This document shows positions 46,021-53,429 of a stretch of 64,000 nt of DNA, piece by piece. The notes below the pieces were generated by a model. That model did no database searches. It saw only the letters and a program-made list of their open reading frames with translations, and was not told where the DNA came from. This stretch comes from DASTFY01 sp963829955 (lineage in GTDB: Bacteria; Actinomycetota; Acidimicrobiia; Acidimicrobiales; Ilumatobacteraceae), in the NCBI GenBank assembly GCA_963829955.1, contig CAWHKS010000010.1, positions 1 to 64,000 of the forward strand, given 5' to 3'. The position numbers and the translations under genes are program-made. Each line of letters opens with the position of its first letter. Within the stretch, counting starts at the first letter, position 1.

Positions 46021-46608
46021 CTACCGGGTGGCGGTGGCGCTGAGGAAGTTGGTCAAGAGGTCGTGGCCGCCCGTCGTCAGGATCGACTCGGGGTGGAACT
46101 GGACGCCCTCGATGAGCAGCGTCCGGTGGCGCAAGCCCATGACAGTGCCGTCGGAGGTCTCGGCGGTGATGGTCAGTACGTCGGGGATGCTGGCCCGCTC
46201 GACGACGAGCGAGTGGTAGCGGGTGGCTTCCAGCGGATCGGGCAGGCCGGCGAAGACGCCTTGGCCGTCGTGGGTGATCCACGAGGTCTTGCCGTGCATG
46301 AGCTCGGGTGCCGCCACGACGTCTCCGCCGTAGACCTGCCCGATGGCCTGGTGACCCAAGCAGACGCCGAGCACGGGCACCCCCTGCCCGGCGGCCACGG
46401 GGATGAGGTCGCAGATGATGCCGGCGTGCTCCGGCCGGCCCGGACCAGGTGACAGCAGGATGGCGTCGGCGCCGATGGCCATGGCCTCGTCGACGGTCAG
46501 GGCGTCGTTGCGGTGGACGATCGGCTCCGCTCCGAGCTCGCCCAGGTACTGGACGAGGTTGAAGACGAACGAGTCGTAGTTGTCGATGACGAGCACGCGG
46601 GTGGCCAT
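46021..46608 (-). CDS. trpG: Anthranilate/aminodeoxychorismate synthase glutamine amidotransferase subunit
   Basis: A 195-residue class I glutamine amidotransferase. VIDNYDSFVFNLVQYL at the start, LSPGPGRPE, nucleophile LGVCLGHQAIGQ, and the His-Glu pair in GVQFHPESILT. It supplies ammonia to the TrpE- or PabB-type subunit, which is not in the window; the sequence cannot separate the two uses. It sits in the conserved place beside pknB and crgA. TAGGGT on the minus strand is ten bases before the ATG. Confidence 0.92.
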   Translation of the reverse strand: MATRVLVIDNYDSFVFNLVQYLGELGAEPIVHRNDALTVDEAMAIGADAILLSPGPGRPEHAGIICDLIPVAAGQGVPVLGVCLGHQAIGQVYGGDVVAAPELMHGKTSWITHDGQGVFAGLPDPLEATRYHSLVVERASIPDVLTITAETSDGTVMGLRHRTLLIEGVQFHPESILTTGGHDLLTNFLSATATR

Positions 46609-46618
46609 GACGGCCGCG

Positions 46619-46628
46619 ACCCTAGACT
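46619..46628. promoter_or_regulatory. Overlapping divergent -10 boxes of trpG and crgA
   Basis: TAGGGT on the minus strand (46624-46619) and TAGACT on the plus strand (46623-46628) share a CTAG centre. They serve trpG (ATG 46608) and crgA (GTG 46637), both without Shine-Dalgarno. Binding of polymerase in one direction should block the other. Confidence 0.45.
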
Positions 46629-46636
46629 GGCCGGCC

Positions 46637-46993
46637 GTGGCTCCTCCGAAGAAGAAGGGCGGGCGGGTGACGCCCAAGGCGGGCACGGCCGATCCCCGCA
46701 AGGTCCCGACGGCCGGTACCCCGCAGGTCGCACGCGCCCAGTCCTCCCGCTCGACGTCGTCGGACGGTTCGGTGTCGGCGTCGTCCCGCTACACCCCGCC
46801 CATCCCGGCCAAGCTGAAGGGCCCGAGCCCGGTCTGGATCCCGGTGCTGCTGTTCGGCCTGCTCATCGTGGGCGCGCTGCTCATCATGCTGAACTACATG
46901 GAGCTGCTGCCCGGCGCCCCGCGGAACCTGTATCTGCTGCTCGGGCTGGGCAGCATCCTCGGCGGCATCATGGTCGCCACGCAGTACCGCTGA
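46637..46993 (+). CDS. crgA: Cell division protein CrgA
   Basis: A 118-residue protein with a basic, Pro/Ser-rich N-terminus starting APPKKKGGR, the conserved YTPPIPAK motif, SPVWIPVLLFGLLIVGALLI as the first membrane helix, NYMELLPG, and a second helix ending GIMVATQYR. This is the CrgA plan, with a longer N-terminal tail. CrgA links FtsZ-ring, FtsI and Wag31 in Actinobacteria. Confidence 0.92.
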   Translation: MAPPKKKGGRVTPKAGTADPRKVPTAGTPQVARAQSSRSTSSDGSVSASSRYTPPIPAKLKGPSPVWIPVLLFGLLIVGALLIMLNYMELLPGAPRNLYLLLGLGSILGGIMVATQYR

Positions 46994-47069
46994 CGCCGGC
47001 GAACGGGTCCCAACCGGGGCACGACGGTCTGGTTGCCGCCGAGTTACATCGTTGTGACCCCCCACAGGG

Positions 47070-47090
47070 TTTTCCACAGCCTGTGGACTG
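47070..47090. promoter_or_regulatory. DnaA-box-like palindrome
   Basis: TTTTCCACA (47070-47078) faces TGTGGACTG (47082-47090); together they form the palindrome TCCACAG-c-CTGTGGA. Each arm is one or two bases from the DnaA box TTATCCACA. It lies in the convergent gap between crgA and a small zinc-ribbon gene. Confidence 0.4.
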
Positions 47091-47105
47091 GCCCGCGGCG
47101 CGGCC

Positions 47106-47366
47106 TCACTCGACCGGGGCGACCAGATCCATGTCCTCCTGGCAGTGCCGAGGGGGTTCCGGATCCTCCTCGCTGGCCCTGGTGAGGCGGATCTCCATGC
47201 CGCACACGCTGCAGCGATAGCGCAGGTCGACCTTGCGCAGCTCGCCGGACGGGGGTGGCGGCGGGAGGGGCGTGGTGACGCTGCGGAGCATCCCCAGCCC
47301 GACCTTGGCCACCACGAAGGTGACGACGATCGCCCCGAGCAGCCAGATCACCGTCGCCAGCGCCAC
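47106..47366 (-). CDS. Small membrane protein with zinc-ribbon-like C-terminus
   Basis: An 86-residue protein from GTG 47366. One membrane helix (TVIWLLGAIVVTFVVAKVGL) is followed by a Pro tract and a cytosolic tail with YRCSVCGMEIRLT and PPRHCQEDM, a CxxC...HC pattern that could bind zinc. Function unknown; similar small actinobacterial proteins exist near this cluster. Confidence 0.75.
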   Translation of the reverse strand: MALATVIWLLGAIVVTFVVAKVGLGMLRSVTTPLPPPPPSGELRKVDLRYRCSVCGMEIRLTRASEEDPEPPRHCQEDMDLVAPVE

Positions 47367-47418
47367 GGCTGCAGGCTACCGAGGGCCCCCGCCCGACCGC
47401 TGGCCCAGCGATGGCCAG

Positions 47419-48579
47419 CTAGCCGAGGCGCTCGATGATGGTGGCGTTGGCCATGCCGCCGCCCTCGCACATGGTCTGCAGGCCGTAGCGGCCACCGGTG
47501 CGCTCGAGCTCGTTCACCAGCGTCGCCATGAGACGGGCGCCGGAGCACCCGAGGGGATGGCCGAGAGCGATGGCACCACCGTTGACGTTGACCTTCTCCA
47601 TATCCGGGTGGTGCTCCTTCTCCCAGGCCAGCACCACGGACGCGAAGGCCTCGTTGATCTCCACCAGGTCGATCTGCTCGAGGGTCATGCCCGCTCGCTC
47701 CAGCACCTTGCTGGTCGCGGGGATGGGAGCGGTCAGCATGAGCCGCGGATCGTCGGCGGCGAGGGCGAAGTCCACGAAGCGGGCGCGCGGGGTCAACCCG
47801 AGCGCGGCCGCCTTCTCCTCGCTCATGATGAGCATGGCCGCTGCGCCGTCCGTGATCTGCGAGCTGTTGGCCGCGGTCACCCGGCCGTCCTCCTTGAACG
47901 ACGGCTTGAGCGAGGCCAGCTTCTCGATGCTCGACTCCCGGATGCCCTCGTCCGTCGTCATCGATGTGCCCTCGGCGTCCAGCACCGGCAGGATCTCCCG
48001 CTCGAAGCGGCCCTCGTCGCGGGCGCGAGCGGCGTAGGACTGGCTGCGCACCGCGAACGCGTCCATCTCCTCCCGGCTGATGCCCCACTTCTCGGCGATC
48101 ATCTCGGCGGAGATGCCCTGCGGCACCAGCCCGCCCATCGGCTCGTAGCGGGCGCCCACGCGGGGACCGAACGGAAAGCCGTACTTGCCGTCGGCGATCG
48201 ACGCGCCCATCGGCACGCGGGTCATGACCTCGACCCCGCCGGCCACGACCACGTCGTAGGCGCCGGCGATGACCCCTTGGGCCGCGAAGTGGGCAGCCTG
48301 CTGCGACGAGCCGCACTGGCGGTCGACGGTGGTGCCCGGCACGGTCTCGGGCCATCCGGCGGCCAGCACCGCGTTGCGGGCGATGTTGACGCTCTGCTCA
48401 CCGACCTGCATGACACAGCCCATGACGACGTCGTCGACGATCGCGGGGTCGATCCCCGTGCGCTCGGTCAGCGCCTTGAGGGTCTCAGCGGCGAGGTCGA
48501 CGGGATGCCATTCCTTCAGACGCCCGTTGCGCCGGCCCAGGGGGGTGCGGATCGTGTCGACGATGACGGCGGTGGGCAT
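47419..48579 (-). CDS. Acetyl-CoA acyltransferase (thiolase)
   Basis: A 386-residue thiolase. The acyl-binding cysteine is in RQCGSSQQAAHFAAQGV, the second conserved histidine in NEAFASVVL, and the C-terminal active site in NGGAIALGHPLGCSGARL. It cleaves 3-ketoacyl-CoA with CoA or condenses acetyl-CoA. It is divergent from an acyl-CoA ligase gene with a strong palindrome between them, so both are probably controlled together in fatty-acid or similar catabolism. Confidence 0.95.
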   Translation of the reverse strand: MPTAVIVDTIRTPLGRRNGRLKEWHPVDLAAETLKALTERTGIDPAIVDDVVMGCVMQVGEQSVNIARNAVLAAGWPETVPGTTVDRQCGSSQQAAHFAAQGVIAGAYDVVVAGGVEVMTRVPMGASIADGKYGFPFGPRVGARYEPMGGLVPQGISAEMIAEKWGISREEMDAFAVRSQSYAARARDEGRFEREILPVLDAEGTSMTTDEGIRESSIEKLASLKPSFKEDGRVTAANSSQITDGAAAMLIMSEEKAAALGLTPRARFVDFALAADDPRLMLTAPIPATSKVLERAGMTLEQIDLVEINEAFASVVLAWEKEHHPDMEKVNVNGGAIALGHPLGCSGARLMATLVNELERTGGRYGLQTMCEGGGMANATIIERLG

Positions 48580-48597
48580 GTGGGCTCCCTGCGACGA

Positions 48598-48619
48598 GAC
48601 TTGACCTACGGGTCAAGTC
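48598..48619. promoter_or_regulatory. Palindromic operator between thiolase and acyl-CoA ligase
   Basis: Perfect 9-base arms GACTTGACC and GGTCAAGTC with a 4-base spacer. Each strand contains TTGACC, a good -35 hexamer, so a repressor on this site would block both promoters. It is 18 bases from the thiolase ATG and 79 from the ligase ATG. TetR or MarR family binding is inferred; no such regulator is adjacent. Confidence 0.6.
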
Positions 48620-48697
48620 TGGCCCGGGGGGACGGTGCGCGCCAACCCGCCTGACCAGTCAGAATGGCGCCCACACGAGTGTCACTGGGGGTACGAC

Positions 48698-50530
48698 ATG
48701 ACGACGACCAACCCGAACTGGGTGCCGGCGGAGGACATCGCCAGGACCGTCGAGGGGATGACCACGCCCAAGGCCTTCCTGGCCATTGTGGCCGAGCACC
48801 CGGATCTCGTCATGCTGCGGTCGATGCGGGGGGAGGAGCCGGGGCAGTGGGACGAGTGGACCGCAGCGGAGTACGCGGACCTGACCGCCAAGGCCGCCGC
48901 CGGGCTGCGGCACCACGGCCTCGGAGCCGGGGAACGGATGCTGCTGATGATGCGCAACCGGCCCGACTTCCACTGGTTCGACGCCGCAGCGCAGTTCCTG
49001 CGGGCGACCCCCGTCAGCATCTACAACTCGTCGTCCCCGGAGGAGATCCAGTACCTGGCCGGCCACGCCGAGGCCGAGATCGCGGTCGTGGAGGACAGCG
49101 GTTTCCTGGAGCGGATCCTCAAAGTGCGCGAGGAGCTGCCCGAGCTCAAGAAGATCTTCGTGATCCACCCGCCCGCCGACGCCCTGCCGGACGGCGTGCT
49201 GCCGGCGGCCGAGCTGTTCGGTCAGGGCAGCCTCGACCTCGCCGAGCTGGCCGCCGAGACCTCGCCCGACGACCTGGCCACCCTCATCTACACCTCCGGC
49301 ACCACGGGGCCGCCGAAGGGCGTCATGATCAGCCAGGGCAACGTGGTCTTCACCACCGAGCAGCTCCGGCTGTGCTTCGGGGCCGAGCTCGACTTCCTGG
49401 GCAAGCGGCTGATCTCGTACCTCCCGATGGCTCACATCGCCGAGCGGATGACGAGCCACTACCAGGGGATGCTCCGCGGCTTGGCGGTGACGTCCTGCCC
49501 CGATCCCACCCAGATCGCGGCCTACGCCAAGGAGGTGCACCCCGAGATCATCTTCGGCGTGCCCAGGGTCTGGGAGAAGATCTACCTCGGCGTCAACGCC
49601 GCGCTGTCCGCCGATCCCGAGCGCAAGCAGAAGTTCGAGGAAGGGGTGGCCGCGGCCATGGAGATCAAGACTGCCGAGCGGGCGGGCACGGTCACCCAGG
49701 AGCAGAAGGACACCTGGGCCTTCCTGGACGCGGTCGCGTTCTCACAGGTCCGCGCGCTGCTCGGGCTCGATGCCTGTCAGATCGCCATCACCGGCGCCGC
49801 TCCCATCCCCCGGTCGATCCTCGAGTGGTACAACGCCGTGGGCATCCCGCTCAGCGAGATCTACGGCATGTCGGAGTGCTCGGGACCGATGACATGGGAC
49901 GCGTGGGACATCCGGCCGGGCACGGTCGGGCGCGCCATCCCCGGTTGCGAGGTGCTCATCGCCGAGGACGGCGAGGTCATCTGCCGCGGCGGCAACGTGT
50001 TCCTCGGCTACTTCAAGCAGCCCGACAAGACGGACGAGACGCTCATCGACGGCTGGCTCCACTCGGGTGACATCGGCGAGATGGACGAGGACGGCTACGT
50101 CAAGATCGTCGACCGCAAGAAGGAGCTCATCATCACCTCGGGCGGCAAGAACATCAGCCCGGCCAACCTGGAGGCGTCGCTCAAGACGATCGGCCTCGTC
50201 GGGCAGGCGGCCGCCATCGGTGACAACCGCAAGTTCGTCTCGGCCATCCTCGTCCTCGACCCCGAGTCAGCCGCGGTGTGGGCGGCACAGCACGGTCTGG
50301 AGGGCGCGAGCCTGCCCGAGCTGGCCGCCCATCCCGACGTCGTCGCGGAGGTGCAGCGCGGGATCGACGAGGTCAACAAGCAGTTCGCCCAGGTCGAGCA
50401 GATCAAGAAGTTCACCCTCGTCGGGGAGGAATGGCTGCCCGATTCCGACATGCTGACACCTACCTCCAAGCTGAAGCGGCGGGGCGTGAACGCCCGCTAC
50501 GCGGAGGAGATCGAGACCATGTACGCGTGA
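48698..50530 (+). CDS. AMP-dependent long-chain acyl-CoA synthetase
   Basis: A 610-residue ligase of the FAA1-like group. ATP/AMP motif IYTSGTTGPPKGVMISQG, then YGMSECSGPMTW, GEVICRGGNVFLGYFKQPDK, HSGDIGEMDEDGYVKIVDRK and a C-terminal catalytic lysine in PTSKLKRRGV. It activates a fatty or other carboxylic acid to the CoA thioester in two steps. ATG 48698 follows CTGGGGG at about 8 bases. Confidence 0.94.
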   Translation: MTTTNPNWVPAEDIARTVEGMTTPKAFLAIVAEHPDLVMLRSMRGEEPGQWDEWTAAEYADLTAKAAAGLRHHGLGAGERMLLMMRNRPDFHWFDAAAQFLRATPVSIYNSSSPEEIQYLAGHAEAEIAVVEDSGFLERILKVREELPELKKIFVIHPPADALPDGVLPAAELFGQGSLDLAELAAETSPDDLATLIYTSGTTGPPKGVMISQGNVVFTTEQLRLCFGAELDFLGKRLISYLPMAHIAERMTSHYQGMLRGLAVTSCPDPTQIAAYAKEVHPEIIFGVPRVWEKIYLGVNAALSADPERKQKFEEGVAAAMEIKTAERAGTVTQEQKDTWAFLDAVAFSQVRALLGLDACQIAITGAAPIPRSILEWYNAVGIPLSEIYGMSECSGPMTWDAWDIRPGTVGRAIPGCEVLIAEDGEVICRGGNVFLGYFKQPDKTDETLIDGWLHSGDIGEMDEDGYVKIVDRKKELIITSGGKNISPANLEASLKTIGLVGQAAAIGDNRKFVSAILVLDPESAAVWAAQHGLEGASLPELAAHPDVVAEVQRGIDEVNKQFAQVEQIKKFTLVGEEWLPDSDMLTPTSKLKRRGVNARYAEEIETMYA

Positions 50531-50586
50531 CAGAGCACGCCTGACAGGACGCAGGAGAGGCATCCGATGAATCGAGAGGGTTCGCC

Positions 50587-51306
50587 ATGACGGGCGATCA
50601 GCAGCCTCCCCCGCTCATCGGGCTCACCGGGCGTGGACGGCGGGCCCACCAGGTCCACGGCCTGCCGTCGGCGTGGGACGAGGTCCCGGTCGAGGTGCAT
50701 TTCGGCGACTACTCGGCCCAGGTCACGGCGGCCGGCGGCCTACCGGTGATGCTCACCAGCGCGGCGTCCATCGAGGCGCTGGCCGAGCGGCTCGACGGTC
50801 TGGTGCTCACCGGCGGATCCGATGTCGATCCGGCCCACTACGGCGCGGAGCCGGATCCGAACCTCGGCGTCGTGGAGCCCGAGCGCGACGAGTTCGAGCT
50901 GGCTCTCCTGGATGCCGTGGCGGCCGCCGGCCGGCCGGTGCTCGGCATCTGCCGCGGTCTCCAGGTCATCAACATCTGGGCCGGCGGGACGTTGCACCAG
51001 CACGTACCGGAGCACCTCCAGCTCGACCGGCCCCCGGCCGAGAGGGTGCACGACGTGAAGGTGGACCCGGCCACGCCGTTCGGCCGCCGCTACCCGGGTG
51101 AGATCTCCGTCAACACGTACCACCACCAGGCCATCGACGAGCTCGGTGACGGCCTCGTGGTCGTGGGGCGGTCGCCCGACGGCATCATCGAGATGATCGA
51201 GCACGAGCGCCACCCGATGGTGGCGGTGCAGTGGCATCCCGAGCTGCTCGACGATCTCGACCCTGCGTTCGTGTGGCTGGTCGAGGCGGCCCGGCGCGCG
51301 AGCTGA
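50587..51306 (+). CDS. Gamma-glutamyl-gamma-aminobutyrate hydrolase family protein (class I GATase-like)
   Basis: A 239-residue PuuD-like hydrolase. LVLTGGSDVDPAHYG, the nucleophile LGICRGLQVINIWAGG and VAVQWHPELLDDL supply the Cys-His-Glu triad. It probably frees GABA from gamma-glutamyl-GABA in putrescine catabolism; a class III aminotransferase 2.8 kb away could take the next step. It lies 56 bases after the acyl-CoA ligase in the same direction. Confidence 0.88.
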   Translation: MTGDQQPPPLIGLTGRGRRAHQVHGLPSAWDEVPVEVHFGDYSAQVTAAGGLPVMLTSAASIEALAERLDGLVLTGGSDVDPAHYGAEPDPNLGVVEPERDEFELALLDAVAAAGRPVLGICRGLQVINIWAGGTLHQHVPEHLQLDRPPAERVHDVKVDPATPFGRRYPGEISVNTYHHQAIDELGDGLVVVGRSPDGIIEMIEHERHPMVAVQWHPELLDDLDPAFVWLVEAARRAS

Positions 51307-51338
51307 CGAGGGGACGCCGAAGTCGGCGGACCTGAAAC

Positions 51339-51363
51339 CGTTCGGTCCCGAACGAATTACAGT
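51339..51363 (+). promoter_or_regulatory. Operator-like palindrome and -10 box before P450 gene
   Basis: CGTTCGG-tc-CCGAACG is a perfect 7-base inverted repeat (51339-51354). The -10 box TACAGT follows at 51358-51363, and GTG 51372 is eight bases further on. The palindrome occupies the space between -35 and -10, the classic site for a TetR-type repressor. Confidence 0.5.
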
Positions 51364-51371
51364 CCGAGTAC

Positions 51372-52631
51372 GTGGGGAACCTGGATCTCGGCGACGCGCA
51401 CGCCGACATCACGAGCCACGACACCTATGTCGCCGGCGTGCCCCACGCCACCTTCGCCCGGCTCCGCCGCGAGGATCCGGTCTCCTGGTGGGACGAAGCG
51501 GACGGCTCGGGCTTCTGGGCGGTGACCCGCTACGACGACCTGCTCGAGGTCAGCAAGGACCACCACCGCTTCACCGTCACCCGCGGCATCCGCCTCGAGG
51601 AGATGACGGACGACGAGACCGAGTCGCGGCGGACGATGATGGAGATGGACCCGCCGGAGCACACGCGGTACCGGCGCCTGGTCAGCAAGCCCTTCAGCCG
51701 GCGCGAGGTGTACGCCTACGAGCACGCCATCCGCATGCTGGCCCGGCTCGTCATCGACGAGGTGCGGGCCTCCGGGACAACGTCGCTCGACTTCGTCGAC
51801 GCCATCGCCAAGCAGCTCCCGATGCGGATGCTCGGGCGGCTGCTCGGTGTGCCCGACGAGGACGGGCCGTGGCTGGTCGAGCGGGGCGACGCCCTCCTCG
51901 GCAACACCGACCCCGACTTCACCTCGCACCCGGTCGACCTGGTCGACACCGACCAGTTCCGCCTGGTCCCCTTCCGCAGCCCCGCCGGCATCGACCTCTT
52001 CACCTACGCGGAGGAGCAGGCCCGCCGGCGCCGCGAGCACCCGACCGACGACGTCATCAGCGATCTTCTCGCCCCGATGGTCGACGGCGACCACCTGACC
52101 GACCAGGAGTTCGACAACTTCTTCACGCTGCTCGTCGCCGCCGGCAATGACACCACGCGCTACACGATGACGCAGGGGATGCTGGCCCTCATCGAGCACC
52201 CGCACCAGATGGCCGCCCTGATCGACTCCGCCGCCGACATGGACGCCGCGGTGGAGGAGATCCTGCGCTGGGCGACCGTCACCATGCACTTCCGCCGGAC
52301 GGCGACGCAGGACACGGACCTGGCCGACCGGGCCGTGAGGGCCGGGGACAAGGTCGTGATCTGGTTCATCTCGGCGGACTTCGACGAGACGCAGTTCGCC
52401 GATCCCTACCGCTTCGACATCCGTCGCACCCCGAACGACCACGTCGCCTTCGGACGGCTCAGCCCCCACCTCTGCCTGGGCGCCCAGCTCGCCCGCATGG
52501 AACTCAAGGTGCTGTACGAGGAGCTCCTCCCGCGACTCGCCGACGTGCAGGTCGACGGGCCCGTCGAGCGCCTGCGCTCCAACTTCATCAGCGGTATCAA
52601 GCGCCTCCCCGTGCGAGTGGCCTGGGCCTGA
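51372..52631 (+). CDS. Cytochrome P450, CYP125/CYP142-like
   Basis: A 419-residue P450. The N-terminal MDPPEHTRYRRLVSKPFSR, I-helix LLVAAGNDTTRYTM and K-helix EEILRW match the group of actinobacterial P450s that includes steroid side-chain hydroxylases. The haem loop AFGRLSPHLCLGAQLAR keeps the Cys but has Arg-Leu-Ser where Gly-Gly-Gly is usual. Substrate assignment is a family-level guess. Leaderless start at GTG 51372. Confidence 0.93.
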   Translation: MGNLDLGDAHADITSHDTYVAGVPHATFARLRREDPVSWWDEADGSGFWAVTRYDDLLEVSKDHHRFTVTRGIRLEEMTDDETESRRTMMEMDPPEHTRYRRLVSKPFSRREVYAYEHAIRMLARLVIDEVRASGTTSLDFVDAIAKQLPMRMLGRLLGVPDEDGPWLVERGDALLGNTDPDFTSHPVDLVDTDQFRLVPFRSPAGIDLFTYAEEQARRRREHPTDDVISDLLAPMVDGDHLTDQEFDNFFTLLVAAGNDTTRYTMTQGMLALIEHPHQMAALIDSAADMDAAVEEILRWATVTMHFRRTATQDTDLADRAVRAGDKVVIWFISADFDETQFADPYRFDIRRTPNDHVAFGRLSPHLCLGAQLARMELKVLYEELLPRLADVQVDGPVERLRSNFISGIKRLPVRVAWA

Positions 52632-52651
52632 CGCGCCGTGCGGGCGGCGGG

Positions 52652-52907
52652 TCAGTCAGGCAGGCGGCCGGCCTCGACGCCCGCCACCTGGGGCCGCACC
52701 CGCAGCAGGTACCACAGCGAGATCACCAGACCTGGCGCGGCAGAAGAGCACGCCGATGGCGCAGGCGGCAACCCACACCGTCCGGCTGCGGTTCACGAAC
52801 GAGAACGCCCACTCCGGGCGGCGCGCCGCGTCGAGCATCGCCCAGACGCTGAGCGCGATGGGGATCCCGGCGAGGAGCACGCTGGCGACCACCTCGAACG
52901 GGGACAT
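52652..52907 (-). CDS. Small membrane protein, apparent frameshift
   Basis: ATG 52907 encodes MSPFEVVASVLLAGIPIALS (first helix), then RRPEWAFSFVNRSRTVWVA and AIGVLFC (start of second helix). The helix is then cut; one base later the other frame reads PGLVISLWYLLRVRPQV and ends LPD at the TGA 52654-52652. Removing one base near 52731-52741 gives a sensible two-helix protein of about 84 residues. Function unknown. It is in the same direction as and 28 bases after the MarR gene. Confidence 0.65.
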
Positions 52908-52935
52908 CGCCCCATCGTGGCCGCTCGGCGGCGCC

Positions 52936-53385
52936 TCAGGTGGTCGTGACCGTCGGCAGCTTGGCGAAGACCCGCTGGAGCGCGGTGACGTCGGTGTCGG
53001 TCAGGTGCGACGCGAAGTGGTCGTAGACCCCCCGCAGGTGGGTCGGAGCGGCACGGCGCATCACCTCCCGCCCCTGTTTGGTGAGCACGGCGTACACGCC
53101 GCGCGCATCCTCGGGCACCGCGTCGCGCCGGACCAGCCCGGACGACTCCAGCCGGTCGCACATGCGACTGAGGCTGGACTTGTTGACGACCAGGCGCTCG
53201 GACAGCTCTGCCATCCGCAGCCGGCCACCGGCCTCGCTCAGGTGGAGCAGCAGCTCGTACCAGGCCAGCGGGAGGTCCCGTTCGACCTGGAGCTCGTGCT
53301 CCAGCATGTTGGTGATGCTGGCATGGGCGTCGAGGAACGCCCGCCAGACCGCCAGACGCTCGGCGTCAGGTTGACGCCGGCTCAC
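52936..53385 (-). CDS. MarR family transcriptional regulator
   Basis: A 149-residue winged-helix regulator. The recognition region reads RMAELSERLVVNKSSLSRMC followed by the wing DRLESSGLVRRD and DARGVYAVLTKQGRE. GTG 53385 has GAAGGAAG seven bases upstream. It is 44 bases downstream of the aminotransferase gene and probably in the same operon; MarR proteins usually sense small aromatic or acidic ligands and regulate their own cluster. Confidence 0.92.
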   Translation of the reverse strand: MSRRQPDAERLAVWRAFLDAHASITNMLEHELQVERDLPLAWYELLLHLSEAGGRLRMAELSERLVVNKSSLSRMCDRLESSGLVRRDAVPEDARGVYAVLTKQGREVMRRAAPTHLRGVYDHFASHLTDTDVTALQRVFAKLPTVTTT

Positions 53386-53429
53386 GGCCGTACTTCCTTC
53401 ATTGCACTTCCCCTTCCGCCTCGGGGTGC

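Noticed and set aside
46994..47105. Chromosomal replication origin
   Set aside because: Only one pair of DnaA-like boxes in 112 bases and no dnaA, dnaN or AT-rich unwinding element.
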